Origin: CALNYS01 sp942490855
GTDB taxonomy: Bacteria > Planctomycetota > Phycisphaerae > Phycisphaerales > UBA1924
Assembly (NCBI GenBank): GCA_942490855.1
Contig: CALNYS010000005.1
Span: 558,001 to 622,000, forward strand
Reading direction: 5' to 3'
Length of the DNA: 64,000 bases
Shown here: positions 26,294-34,928 of the stretch, piece by piece
How the letters are laid out: the number at the start of each line of letters is the position of its first letter
How positions within the stretch are numbered: the stretch's first letter is position 1
The notes under the pieces: generated by a model
The model's database searches: none
The model's input: only the letters and a program-made list of their open reading frames with translations
Told to the model about the DNA's origin: nothing
Program-made: the position numbers and the translations under genes

Positions 26294-26321
26294 TTTACCG
26301 GGCGGTGGAGGTCGGTACAAT
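26294..26321 (+). promoter_or_regulatory. Candidate promoter of tRNA-Glu
   Basis: TTTACC and TACAAT are separated by 16 nt, with the expected start site about 28 nt before the mature tRNA 5' end. It is the best -10 match I saw in the window. Confidence 0.5.
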
Positions 26322-26356
26322 CCTTCCCATCGCTCGAAACGGGCGGGTGTTCAGCG

Positions 26357-26431
26357 GGCCCCATCGTCTAGTCAGGTCCAGGACACCAGGTTTTCATCCT
26401 GGTAACCGGGGTTCAAATCCCCGTGGGGTCA
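26357..26431 (+). tRNA. tRNA-Glu (anticodon TTC)
   Basis: The full cloverleaf is present. The 7-bp acceptor is GGCCCCA/TGGGGTC with one G-T pair. The D arm contains CTAGTCAGG. The anticodon stem CCAGG/CCTGG closes loop TTTTCAT, giving anticodon TTC. The T arm is CGGGG-TTCAAAT-CCCCG, and the discriminator is A. The CCA end is not encoded. Confidence 0.95.
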
Positions 26432-26435
26432 CTTT

Positions 26436-26461
26436 ACCGGCGTCATTCGCCGGTTTTTTTC
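26436..26461 (+). terminator. Terminator after tRNA-Glu
   Basis: A stem ACCGGCG/CGCCGGT (6-7 bp) followed by a T-run of seven or more begins 5 nt after the tRNA. It should separate the tRNA-Glu and tRNA-Val transcripts. Confidence 0.85.
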
Positions 26462-26534
26462 TGCGCCGAGCGAGCAGGTGCAAAGGCGTGAGGGCTCGGG
26501 TATCCTGATCGTTCGGTCCTTCGGGGCCGGTGTC

Positions 26535-26608
26535 GGGCGTATAGCTCAGCTGGCTAGAGCGCTGTGTTCACACCGCAGAGGTCGCTGGTTCGAGTCCAGC
26601 TACGCTCA
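26535..26608 (+). tRNA. tRNA-Val (anticodon CAC)
   Basis: The acceptor is GGGCGTA/TACGCTC with one G-T pair. The D arm is GCTC-AGCTGGCTA-GAGC. The anticodon stem CTGTG/CGCAG closes loop TTCACAC, giving anticodon CAC for GTG codons. The T arm is GCTGG-TTCGAGT-CCAGC, and the discriminator is A. CCA is not encoded. No clear terminator follows before the sigma-factor gene. Confidence 0.93.
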
Positions 26609-26776
26609 TATTTGGACGACCCTGCCTCAACGGGCCGGGCCGTCGATTCGGCCGACGCGCTGCTGTCGGCCCCGCGAGTCGAAAGGCTGATCGTCGGCGC
26701 CCGCTCGGGCCCGGCGGTGCTGTGTTCCGGCGAGCCGTCCTCGCTGAGGGGCGGGCGTCGGCTGGAGCCGATCGGG

Positions 26777-27391
26777 ATGGACTACGACCGCACAACGACC
26801 GCGATGCTCGAGGGGCTCCACGACCCCGGCAACGAGCGCGTGTGGACCGACTTCGACGAACGCTACCGCCCGATCCTCATCGGCTTCGCCCGCTCGCTGG
26901 GGCTGGGCGACGCGGACGCGGCGGACCTGGCGCAGGACGCGATCACGCGTTTCGTCATCGAGTACCGCGAGGGCAAGTACGACCGGGACCGCGGGCGCCT
27001 GCGTTCGTGGCTCATCGGCATCGTGCGCTACCGCGTGCTGGAGATGCGGCGCAAGCAGGGCGTGCGCCGCGAGGCGCACGGCGTGACGCGCGCGCAGGAG
27101 CTCCCCAGCCAGCGGGAGATGACCGCGCTCTGGCAGCGCCAGCACGAGGCGGAGATCTACCGGCGCGCGGTCGAGCAGCTGAAGCAGTCATCGAAAACCG
27201 ACGAGCACACGCGGCGCGCGTTCGAGCTGCTGATGGAGCGTCAGATGCCGCCCAAGCTCGTCGCCGAGGAACTCGGGATGAGCATCGAGGACGTCTACCG
27301 GGCCAAGAGCCGGGTGGCGCAGCGTCTGCGGGCGATCATCGAAGAGCTGCAGAGCATGTACTCCGAGGACGGGGACGATGTCGCCGCCTGA
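26777..27391 (+). CDS. ECF-type RNA polymerase sigma factor
   Basis: This 204-aa protein has a region 2 (FDERYRPILIGFARSLG, DADAADLAQDAITRFV, then RGRLRSWLIGIVRYRVLEMRRK) and a region 4 helix-turn-helix (AFELLMERQMPPKLVAEELG followed by MSIEDVYRAKSRVAQRLRAI). It lacks regions 1 and 3, as expected of an ECF sigma factor. The stop overlaps the start of a kinase gene by 14 nt. The kinase has an N-terminal zinc-binding anti-sigma-like motif, so the pair probably works as sigma factor plus membrane regulator. ATG 26777 has GGAG nine bases upstream; the open frame extends back into the tRNA gene and is not coding there. Confidence 0.92.
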   Translation: MDYDRTTTAMLEGLHDPGNERVWTDFDERYRPILIGFARSLGLGDADAADLAQDAITRFVIEYREGKYDRDRGRLRSWLIGIVRYRVLEMRRKQGVRREAHGVTRAQELPSQREMTALWQRQHEAEIYRRAVEQLKQSSKTDEHTRRAFELLMERQMPPKLVAEELGMSIEDVYRAKSRVAQRLRAIIEELQSMYSEDGDDVAA

Positions 27392-29726
27392 GACGTGCCT
27401 GACGCTCGAACGCGTGGAGGCGCTCGCCGCGGGCGACCCCCCCACCGCCGACGAGGACGGTCACCTTTCCACGTGTGACGCGTGTCGCGAAACGCTCGAC
27501 GGCGTGCGCGCGGACAACGCGCTCTTCGCGAGCGCGCTTGGCGCGATCGATATGTCGCCGGTGCTCGATCGTTCCGACGATGCGCCGGCGGGGTACGAGT
27601 TCATCGAAGAGATCCACCGGGGCGCGCAGGGCGTGGTGTACCTCGCGGAGCAGATCGCCGCCAAGCGGCGCGTCGCGGTGAAGCTCACGCTGCGGGGCGC
27701 GTTCGCGAGCATGCGCCAGCGCGCCCGCTTTGACCGCGAGGTGGAGCTCGCCGCGTCGCTCAAGCACCCGAGCATCGTGACGGTGTACGAGAGCGGCGGG
27801 ACGCCCAGCGGCGGTCGCTACATGGCGATGGAGTACGTCGAGGGGCTGCCGCTTGATCTGTGGTTCGAGTCGCGCCGGCGCGAGCCCCGGGTGGTGGCGC
27901 AGGTGATGGCGGACCTGGCCGACGCGCTCGACGCGGCGCACCGTCGCGGCGTGATCCACCGGGACCTCAAGCCGTCGAACGTGCTGGTGACGCCCGAGGG
28001 GACGCCGAAGGTGGTGGACTTCGGGATCGCCAAGGGCGTGCTGGGCGAGCAGGACGCGCAGACGCTCCAGGGGGAGTTCGTGGGGACGCTCGCGTACGCG
28101 GCGCCCGAGCAGGTCTCGGGCGAGCCGGACGCGGTGGACACGCGCGCGGACGTCTACGCGCTGGGCGCGCTGCTGTACGAGGGGCTCACGGGCGAGCGCC
28201 CGGTGAAGCTGAGCGGGTCGCTCGCGACGAGCGTGCGCGCGATCCAGCAGCAGGAACCGGTGATGCCGAGCGTGTCGGCGCCGGGCGTGAACGCGGACCT
28301 CGACGCGATCGCGCTGCGGGCTCTCGAGAAAGACCCGCGCGACCGGTACCAGAGCGCCCGCGAGCTGCGCGACGAGCTGCACCGGTACCTCAGCGGCGAA
28401 GCGGTGCACGCGCGATCGGACGACGTGTGGTACCGCGCGAAGAAGTGGGCGCGGAAGCGCCGGAAGCGGATCGCGGTGGCGGCGATCGTGCTCACGGTGC
28501 TCGGGGTCGCGACGGGGCTGCTGGTGGCGCGTCAGGCATCGGAGCAGCGCGCCCGATTCGAGGAAGGGCTCAAGGCGGGGCTCGAGCGCACGTTCGACCG
28601 GTCGCTGCGAGCGGTGGACACGGAAACGTCGAACGAGCCGATCACCTCGCTCAACGATTTCCTGAGCCTGCTCGCCGTCATCGTGACCGACGAGATCCCT
28701 GATTCACCGGAGCTCGAGGCGCGGATCCGTTCGAGCCTGGGCATCGCGATGACGCGTGAATCGCAGTTCGAGGAAGCCGAGAACAACCTGACGATCGCGC
28801 TCAACCGCTGGATCGAAGCCGAGGGCGATGGCTCGAGCGAGGTCGCGCGGGCGCGCCACAACCTCGCCCGCCTCTTCTGGAAGCGCGGCGACTACGCGTC
28901 CGCGGAGCCGCTCTACCGCGAGGCGCTCGTGACGCGCCGCGGGCTGGGCGTGCCCGGGGCGCTTGACGCGGCGCGCACCGCGCACCACCTCGCCTCGACG
29001 CTGCAGCGCCTCGGGCGGTTCGACGAGTCGGTCGCGATGTACGAGGAATCGCTCGCGGCGCGCCGGGAGCAGCTCGGGCCCGATCACCCCGACGTCGCCA
29101 ACACGCTCAACGGGCTCGGCGAGTGCTACGGCGACCAGCGCCGGTTTGACGAGGCGCTCGCGCGGTACGAGGAATCGCAGCGGATCATCACCGCGGCGGT
29201 CGGCGCCGACGACTGGCGCACGGCCAGCGCCGCGGCGAACGTGGGACGCTGCCTGATCGAACTCGGGCGGGTCGAGGAGGCGGAGCGGCTTCTCGAGCGG
29301 GCGCGGGAGATCAACCTCGCGTGGTGGCCCGACGACGACCCGCGGGTGATCCGCGTCAGCCTCGCCCACGCGCGGACACGCAACGACGTCCGAGAGATGC
29401 AGCGCCTGGTGCGCAAGCTCGCCGAGCGCCTTGGCGGGTCGCACATCGAGGTCGCGGAGGCGCGTCTCGATCTCGCGGAGATGCACCTCGACCGCGGCGA
29501 GTGGGACGCGGCGCTCACGGCGGCGCGGGAGGCGTCGGGCGTGCTTGGCGCGGAGCTGATCGAGTGGCGCGCGGGGTACGCGCAGCTGTTGATCGCCGAG
29601 GCGCTTTCGGGGATGGGGCAGCGCGAGATCGCGACCGGGCCGCGCGAGCGGGCGCGGGAGGTGTTCTCACGCACGCTGCGCGCCGACGATCCGCTCAGGC
29701 TCCGCGCCGACGGCGCGCCGCGGTAA
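27378..29726 (+). CDS. Transmembrane Ser/Thr kinase with N-terminal anti-sigma motif and TPRs
   Basis: This 782-aa protein starts with a short zinc-finger-like anti-sigma motif H-x3-C-x2-C (His29, Cys33, Cys36: GHLSTCDAC). A Hanks-type kinase domain follows at about 70-340: glycine loop IHRGAQGVVYLAE, Lys102 in VAVK, HRDLKPSN at 194, DFG at 214, and APEQ. One membrane span lies at about 365-384 after a strongly basic stretch (KKWARKRRKR). The exterior part is a tandem TPR array (about 430-760; typical copies RYEESQRIITAA and LNGLGECYGDQRRFDEALAR). All catalytic residues are present. I infer that the cytoplasmic ZAS motif holds the cognate ECF sigma factor and kinase activity modulates release. 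Such ECF/kinase pairing is known in planctomycetes. Confidence 0.93.
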   Translation: MSPPETCLTLERVEALAAGDPPTADEDGHLSTCDACRETLDGVRADNALFASALGAIDMSPVLDRSDDAPAGYEFIEEIHRGAQGVVYLAEQIAAKRRVAVKLTLRGAFASMRQRARFDREVELAASLKHPSIVTVYESGGTPSGGRYMAMEYVEGLPLDLWFESRRREPRVVAQVMADLADALDAAHRRGVIHRDLKPSNVLVTPEGTPKVVDFGIAKGVLGEQDAQTLQGEFVGTLAYAAPEQVSGEPDAVDTRADVYALGALLYEGLTGERPVKLSGSLATSVRAIQQQEPVMPSVSAPGVNADLDAIALRALEKDPRDRYQSARELRDELHRYLSGEAVHARSDDVWYRAKKWARKRRKRIAVAAIVLTVLGVATGLLVARQASEQRARFEEGLKAGLERTFDRSLRAVDTETSNEPITSLNDFLSLLAVIVTDEIPDSPELEARIRSSLGIAMTRESQFEEAENNLTIALNRWIEAEGDGSSEVARARHNLARLFWKRGDYASAEPLYREALVTRRGLGVPGALDAARTAHHLASTLQRLGRFDESVAMYEESLAARREQLGPDHPDVANTLNGLGECYGDQRRFDEALARYEESQRIITAAVGADDWRTASAAANVGRCLIELGRVEEAERLLERAREINLAWWPDDDPRVIRVSLAHARTRNDVREMQRLVRKLAERLGGSHIEVAEARLDLAEMHLDRGEWDAALTAAREASGVLGAELIEWRAGYAQLLIAEALSGMGQREIATGPRERAREVFSRTLRADDPLRLRADGAPR

Positions 29727-30387
29727 GACCCGCGAGCCCGAGGAGCGCCGCGCCGCTCGGCGCCGGGACGTCGAAGTACGACGCGCCGGTGAGCTGGATG
29801 GTGTACTCGCCGATCGCGCCCTGCCCGGACCACCCGAAGAGCTCGGGGGGGCCGCTGCTGCCGTCGGGGCCGGAGATCTCGCCCGGGTTCATGAAGCTGA
29901 AGATGGGCTCGGCGAGCGCGTTGAGCGGGACGTTGCCGGCGCCTGAGATCGCGAGGAAGTAGATGCCGTTGGAGGTGATCGCGGCGCCGGAGCCGTCGGT
30001 CGAGGTGTTAAAGAGCGCCGACTCGCCGTTGGCGCCGGCGAGGGTGTTGTCGTCGTTGCCCAGGATGCCGTTGCCGAACTCGTCGAAGATCCAGAGCTGT
30101 GTGTCGAAGGTGGGGTCCCCGCTGGCGTTGGGGCTGATGATGGCGCTGAAGCTCTCGAAGTCTTTGATGATGATGCGGTAGACGTCCTCGAAGTCGCCGA
30201 CGCCGCGCGGCCCGGGCGGGCCTTCGAGCGATCCCTTGATCCCGGCGAGCGGGCCGCCGCCGGGCGAGATGGGCGACTGCGCGCCGCCTGGGAGGTCGCC
30301 GGCGTCGGACATCTCGGTCCACTCGGGGCCGGCGAGCGCAGCGGAGGCGAATGCGGCGCAGACGGCGATGGCGGTCGGTCGGAACAT
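29695..30387 (-). CDS. Secreted PEP-CTERM-type protein
   Basis: This 230-aa protein has a signal peptide (TAIAVCAAFASAALAG). The mature start is GPEWTEMSDAG, with a middle domain FEDVYRIIIKDFESFSAII, FDTQLWIFDEFGNGIL and IYFLAISGAGNVP. The C-terminus is VPAPSGAALLGLAGLTAARR and a few more residues. This is a Pro-containing motif, a hydrophobic span and an Arg cluster: the planctomycete variant of the PEP-CTERM exosortase sorting signal. It is paralogous to the next gene upstream, which instead has a dockerin-like tail. Its 3' end overlaps the 3' end of the convergent kinase gene by 32 nt. AGGAAGAGAGA precedes the ATG. Confidence 0.85.
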   Translation of the reverse strand: MFRPTAIAVCAAFASAALAGPEWTEMSDAGDLPGGAQSPISPGGGPLAGIKGSLEGPPGPRGVGDFEDVYRIIIKDFESFSAIISPNASGDPTFDTQLWIFDEFGNGILGNDDNTLAGANGESALFNTSTDGSGAAITSNGIYFLAISGAGNVPLNALAEPIFSFMNPGEISGPDGSSGPPELFGWSGQGAIGEYTIQLTGASYFDVPAPSGAALLGLAGLTAARRRRGA

Positions 30388-30434
30388 GCGTGTCTCTCTC
30401 TTCCTGGGTCGGTTCGGAACGGTCGGGCCTGGGG

Positions 30435-31248
30435 TCACATCGGGGCGCAGCCCCACGCGGCGAGCAGGATCGCGAGATCGCCCGCGTCGGTGATCCCGTC
30501 GGCGTTGAGATCGGTGCGGATGGAGCCGCCCCACCCGGCGAGGAGGATCGCGAGGTCGTCGGCGTCCACGCAGTCGTCGTGGTTGAAGTCCGCGGCCTCG
30601 GCCGGCGGCAGGAACGTGACGCCGGTGAGCTGGAGGGTGTAGCTGCCGGTCGCGCCCATGCCCTGCCAGCTGCCGAGGCGGCGGGAGCTGCCGAGCGCGC
30701 CGTCGGGGCCGGAGACCTCGCCGGGCGTTGCGAAGTCGAAGATGCGCTGGTTGATCGGGTTGCGGGGATGGTTGCCCGCGCCCGAGATCGCGATGAAGTA
30801 CACGCCGGGGAATTCGACGAGCCTCCCCGGTGCCGTCGTCGGCTGCGTTGAAGAAGCCTGACTCGCCGTTCATGCCCGCGAGCGAGTTGTCGTCGTTGGC
30901 GATCACGCCGTCGCCGGCGCGGTTGAAGAGCCAGAGCTGGGTGTCGAAGGTCGGGGTCCCGTCGCCGTTGGGGCCGATGAACGCGCTGAAGTTTTTGGGG
31001 TCGTCGATGAAGACGCGGAAGACGTCCTCGAAGTCCGCCATGCCGGTCCCCCGGCGCGGGGCGGGAGAGCCGGACAACTCGCCCTTGATCCCCGCGAGCG
31101 GCCCGGTGCCCGTGGGCGTCTCGGCCTCGGGGAGCGAGGAGCCCGCGTCGCCCATCTCGGTCCACTCCGGGCCGGCGTGCGCGACAGGGACGGCGAGCGC
31201 GAGCGCAGCCACACCGGCCGCGAGACAGATCCGTCCATAGCACTTCAT
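30435..31248 (-). CDS. Secreted paralogue with dockerin-like tail (frameshifted)
   Basis: The signal peptide (ICLAAGVAALALAVPVAHA) is followed by GPEWTEMGDAG and a domain parallel to the neighbouring PEP-CTERM protein (FDTQLWLFNRAGDGVIANDDN; YFIAISGAG). It ends with two EF-hand-like repeats (DFNHDDCVDADDLAILLAGW and DLNADGITDAGDLAILLAAW) and WGCAPM. The frame breaks at CCCC 30825-30828; dropping one base joins DGTGRLVEFPGVYFIAI, which aligns with the paralogue. Repaired length is 270 aa. GGAGGA lies 9 nt before the ATG. The function is unknown. It is probably cotranscribed with the paralogue 47 nt downstream. Confidence 0.8.
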
Positions 31249-31362
31249 TGCGTGTATTCCTCCATCTGAAATGTACCCCCAACTCGGGGCTGTTTGAGCG
31301 GGAATCTGGCGGATTGCACGAGACGACACGTGCGATAACGCCCGTGAGCCCCCCGGGGGGCC

Positions 31363-31405
31363 AAATAAATAAGGACGCCCCCCGCGCTGCTCGGGAGGCG
31401 TCCTT
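31363..31405 (-). terminator. Terminator of the beta-lactamase-fold gene
   Basis: A stem AAGGACGCC/GGCGTCCTT (9 bp, C/G-rich loop of 17 nt) is followed on the minus strand by ATTTATTT. It separates this gene from the paralogue pair. Confidence 0.65.
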
Positions 31406-31471
31406 GCATTTCCATTTCCACATCGAAATCACTCATTCGGAGCGGGATGACTCCTCCGGGCAGAGGTCGAG

Positions 31472-33697
31472 TTAGGGGCAGGGCCCCCACGCTGCGAGCA
31501 GGATCGCGAGGTCGGACGAGTCGACGATGCCGTTGCCGTCGAGGTCGGCCTGGTTCGGGCCCCGCTGGTCCCACGCCGCGAGCAGGATGGCGAGGTCGCG
31601 GGAGGTGACGGCGCCGTCGCCGTTGAGGTCGCTAGCGCACCCGTCGCTGACGCAGTCGTTGGGGCGGAAGCTGTCGGTGGTGGGCCAGGCGAGGGGGCTC
31701 GACGTGGGGTTGGCGTTCTCGACGTCGGTGGCCGCCGCCATGAGGTTGGTGTAGATGTCCCAGTCGTCATCGGCGACGGGGGTGTTGACGCCGTTGGAGC
31801 GCCCGTTGAAGACGACGCTGATGGTCACGCCGTCGGTGCGGCGGATGATGAAGGCCCACGTGCCGCGGAGGCTGCCGTTGTGGTACTTGGTCGAGCCCGA
31901 GCGCTGCCAGCCGGCGCCGTAGCCGGAGGTCTGGCTGTTCTCGTCGAACATGTAGTCGATGTCGTCGCTGTCGAGGAGCGTCGAGGTGGTGTTCGTGGTG
32001 AAGTTGGAGACGAAGCGGGCGAGTTCCTCGGCCGTCGCGACCCAGGCGCCGTGGGCGTCCATGTTGTCGATGTTGTAGCGGGCGTAGGGGTAGAGCTCGT
32101 AGGGGCGGTCGTCGCTCATGACCGAGGGGTAGAGGCGGTAGAGGGGGTCGGTGTAGTTGACCTCGCCGGGGTGCAGGTCCTGGGCGCGGGTGCCGCCCTG
32201 ACGCATCTCGTCGGCGCCGATGGGGCAGAGCACGTGCTCGCGGACGAAGTCCTCGTAGCTCTGCCCGCTGGTGAGCTCGATCACGCGACCGAGGAGGGCG
32301 TACCCGAAGTTGCTGTACTCGTACGCGGTCCCGGGGGTGGTCTCGAGGGCCTGGCCCTTGGTGTTCTCGATGATGTCGTCGAGGTCGAGCGGGAGCGAGA
32401 CGCCGAGCGAGTCGGCGATGTTGACGTCGTCGAGCATGGGGTCGAGGTCGCGGTCCCACCCGCCCTGGTGCTTCAGGAGCATGTCGATGGTGACGTTCGC
32501 GGGGACGTCGTCGTCTACGCGCCAGCCCGAGTCGTCGAAGCCGGGGATGTCTTCGAGCGCATCACCGAGCTCGAAAAGTCCCATTTCGACGGCCTTGAGG
32601 ACCGCGACGGCGGTGAAGGGCTTGGAGACGCTGGCGACGCGGAAGCGGTGCGTGGGCAGGGTGTCCCACTGGGAGGGGTAGTCGTAGGTGAAGGCGCGGT
32701 TGTAGACGAGCCGCCCGTCCTTGGTGATGGCGAGCGCGCCGCGCTGGAACTGGCGCGACGTCATGAAGTCTTCCATCACGTCGTCGAAGTTCTCGAGCGA
32801 CGGGCGCGGGGCGCCGGTCGCGGTGAAGACGGGGGCGGGGGTGTCCTCGAACCAGGCGGATCCGAACTCCGGGGCGCCGCTCGAGCCGTACTGCACGACC
32901 GAGGTGGGCGTGAAGTACCCCGACGCGTTATCGACGTCGTCCTGGTGCTGGGCTCCGGTGCGGTTGTGGTGTGCGTTCCACGCCTTGCCGCGCTCCCAGT
33001 TGTTCCCGTCGGTGCGAACGAAGATCGCGCCGAGCATGGGGTTGGCCGAGGTGCCGTAGGCGGTCATGCTCATCACGCGGAACCCGACGCGGGCGTTGTC
33101 TTCGACGTACTCCTGGTACTCGGACTCGGTGAGGTCCCATACCACGTCGTAGGACCAGCCCTCGTCGTTGCGCACGAACGCCGCGGCGTACCGCGTGTTG
33201 CCGCCCGAGCCCGTGCCCGAGAACGACACCGGGCGGAGGCCCAGGTTCGCGTAGGTGGTCATGTCGGACGCCATCTGCGCGCTCGTGCGCCGGTGGACCG
33301 CCGCCCAATCGGAGTCGGGCGTGTTGTCGTCGAGCCACGCGGCGATGTACTCCTCGTTGGGGTACTCGCCGGTCGCGTCCACGGACACGACGCGGTAACC
33401 GAGGGCGTCGAAGTCCTGCGCGAAGATCTGGTAGACGTCGCTCGTCATGTTGTGACGGGCGATCCAGTCGTCCTGGTTGTCGTCGATCCAGATCGCTGCG
33501 AACCGCTGGTTGGCGCCAGAGCCGTGAACGTTCACGGCGAAGGGGCGGTAGCCGGCGGGGAGGTCGTTGTTGGAGTACTGCTGGTACGCGGCGTCGGTCA
33601 TGCCGTGCTGCATGATCCACGGGGCGGCCGAAGCAGCAGGGACCACGACGGCCGCGGCGAGCGAAGCGGCCGTGAAGGTGGCGAAACGGGTAAACAT
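31472..33697 (-). CDS. Secreted beta-lactamase-fold serine hydrolase with tandem repeats and dockerin-like tail
   Basis: This 741-aa protein has a signal peptide (FTAASLAAAVVVPAASA). About five tandem repeats of roughly 50 aa follow (26-290: MTDAAYQQYSNNDLPAGYRP, MTSDVYQIFAQDFDALGYRV, then LTESEYQEYVEDNARVGFRV), resembling the bacterial tandem-repeat domain BTRD1 of polyglycine hydrolases. A class C beta-lactamase-like domain spans about 300-680: SVSK at Ser356-Lys359 and YSN at 461-463, the catalytic Ser/Lys and Tyr. It ends with two EF-hand-like repeats and WGPCP. The likely activity is an exported peptidase or esterase; resistance to beta-lactams should not be assumed. AGGAG lies about 11 nt before the ATG. 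Confidence 0.9.
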   Translation of the reverse strand: MFTRFATFTAASLAAAVVVPAASAAPWIMQHGMTDAAYQQYSNNDLPAGYRPFAVNVHGSGANQRFAAIWIDDNQDDWIARHNMTSDVYQIFAQDFDALGYRVVSVDATGEYPNEEYIAAWLDDNTPDSDWAAVHRRTSAQMASDMTTYANLGLRPVSFSGTGSGGNTRYAAAFVRNDEGWSYDVVWDLTESEYQEYVEDNARVGFRVMSMTAYGTSANPMLGAIFVRTDGNNWERGKAWNAHHNRTGAQHQDDVDNASGYFTPTSVVQYGSSGAPEFGSAWFEDTPAPVFTATGAPRPSLENFDDVMEDFMTSRQFQRGALAITKDGRLVYNRAFTYDYPSQWDTLPTHRFRVASVSKPFTAVAVLKAVEMGLFELGDALEDIPGFDDSGWRVDDDVPANVTIDMLLKHQGGWDRDLDPMLDDVNIADSLGVSLPLDLDDIIENTKGQALETTPGTAYEYSNFGYALLGRVIELTSGQSYEDFVREHVLCPIGADEMRQGGTRAQDLHPGEVNYTDPLYRLYPSVMSDDRPYELYPYARYNIDNMDAHGAWVATAEELARFVSNFTTNTTSTLLDSDDIDYMFDENSQTSGYGAGWQRSGSTKYHNGSLRGTWAFIIRRTDGVTISVVFNGRSNGVNTPVADDDWDIYTNLMAAATDVENANPTSSPLAWPTTDSFRPNDCVSDGCASDLNGDGAVTSRDLAILLAAWDQRGPNQADLDGNGIVDSSDLAILLAAWGPCP

Positions 33698-33961
33698 GGG
33701 AAAGAAACTCCTGGTGGCGGATGGGTGTTGTGTCGTGCTCGCGGGACCGTTTGGCCTCCGCAAGTGCATCTGCGCGACCGCGGGGCATCTCTCAGCAACC
33801 GCGTAAAATTTCCTGATCTCCCTCACGCCTAAAGACGGCTTTGCGCAACCCTTACCCGTGCCGCGCACGGCCCCCGAATTACCAAAGACCAAACAAATTG
33901 CAGCCATTCCCCGGTCGTGACGTACACTCGCTCGCACCCTGGCCCCCCACCGGAGCTCACC

Positions 33962-34465
33962 ATGTTCCAGACACTCGCCGCTTGCGTGCTTCTCACTCCC
34001 GCGCTGGTTTCCGCAGAGCCGGCGCCCCCTCCCACGGTCGACGACCTCTCCTGGATGGTCGGACGCTGGGTCGGCGAGGGGCTTGGCGGCAAAATCGAGG
34101 AGGTCTTCCTCCCCCCGCTGGGCGGCGCGATGCCCTGCACCTTCCGCCTCACCAGCCCCGACGGGACCAAGGCCGGGTTCTACGAGTTCATCCTCGTTGA
34201 GAACACGGCGGAGGGCGTGCAGATGCTTCTGCACCACTTCTCGCCGAACATGAAGCGATGGGAGGACGAGCCCGTGGCGTTCGACCTCGTTGAGCTGGAC
34301 GGTCAGTCGGTGCTCTTTGCCGAGCGCGACGACGAGGAAGAGCACACCCGCCTGCACTATGAACGCGAGGGCGACGCCCTCCGCGCGCGGCTGATCGAAG
34401 AGCGCGACGGCGAGGACGTCGTGACCGCGCGGTTCGCCTTTACGCTTGTAGACGACGCGGGGTGA
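33962..34465 (+). CDS. Small exported DUF6265-like protein
   Basis: This 167-aa protein has a signal peptide (LAACVLLTPALVSA). The mature part begins VDDLSWMVGRWVGEGLGGKI and has the layout of small beta-barrel, lipocalin-like proteins of the DUF6265 type: SWxxGxW, then an extended set of strands (AGFYEFILVENTAEGVQMLL, DDEEEHTRLHYEREGDALRA). Function is unknown. GGAG lies 7 nt before the ATG at 33962. It converges on the mgtC-like gene with a 3-nt gap. Confidence 0.7.
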   Translation: MFQTLAACVLLTPALVSAEPAPPPTVDDLSWMVGRWVGEGLGGKIEEVFLPPLGGAMPCTFRLTSPDGTKAGFYEFILVENTAEGVQMLLHHFSPNMKRWEDEPVAFDLVELDGQSVLFAERDDEEEHTRLHYEREGDALRARLIEERDGEDVVTARFAFTLVDDAG

Positions 34466-34468
34466 CGC

Positions 34469-34927
34469 TCAGGCGTCGTCGGCGTCCTTCTGGATCTCTT
34501 GCTTGAGCGGGAGGAGCGCCAGCAGGATGACGAGCGCCAAGCCCGCGGTGAGGACCGCGAGCGGGTACAGCGCTGCGCCCGACGCGGCGCCGATCGCGGC
34601 GCACGTCCAGATGCCCGCTGCTGTCGTGAGCCCGCGGACTTCGCCCTTAAATTGCATGATCGCGCCCGCGCCGAGGAACCCAACGCCCCCGACGATCCCG
34701 GCGAGCACCTTGGCGATCTCGGCGTGCTCGAACGCCTCCGCGAACTCGAGCCCTGTGATGATGAACACGCAGGAGCCCAGCGCGACCATCATGTTGGTGC
34801 GCAGCCCGGCGCCGCGGTTGCGCCCCTCGCGCTCCCAGCCGATGACGCCGCCCAGCGCCGCGGCGACCGCGAGGCGCACGAGCGTTTCCAGCCATCCGTC
34901 TGGCGCGGTGATCGTCGCGACGTCCAC
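34469..34927 (-). CDS. MgtC/SapB family membrane protein
   Basis: This 152-aa protein has about four hydrophobic helices. The family signature is visible: GGVIGWEREGRNRGAGLRTN, then MVALGSCVFII, GVGFLGAGAIMQ and GLTTAAGIWTCAAIGAASG. MgtC homologues are inner-membrane regulators linked to Mg or phosphate homeostasis and F-ATPase control; the precise role varies. It lacks the soluble ACT-like C-terminal domain of virulence-type MgtC. The start is GTG, 1 nt after the alaS stop, so translation is probably coupled to alaS. Confidence 0.88.
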   Translation of the reverse strand: MDVATITAPDGWLETLVRLAVAAALGGVIGWEREGRNRGAGLRTNMMVALGSCVFIITGLEFAEAFEHAEIAKVLAGIVGGVGFLGAGAIMQFKGEVRGLTTAAGIWTCAAIGAASGAALYPLAVLTAGLALVILLALLPLKQEIQKDADDA

Positions 34928-34928
34928 G

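Noticed and set aside
26535..26608. tRNA-Met or tRNA-His reading of the second tRNA
   Set aside because: The seven-base loop TTCACAC places CAC at positions 34-36, which is valine; there is no extra 5' G as required for tRNA-His.
26564..26776. N-terminal extension of the ECF sigma factor
   Set aside because: The open frame runs back into the tRNA-Val gene; a ribosome-binding site precedes ATG 26777 and sigma region 2 begins soon after it.
31472..33697. Antibiotic-resistance beta-lactamase
   Set aside because: The SxxK/YxN fold is shared by many exported peptidases and esterases; the repeats and dockerin-like tail argue for a surface hydrolase.
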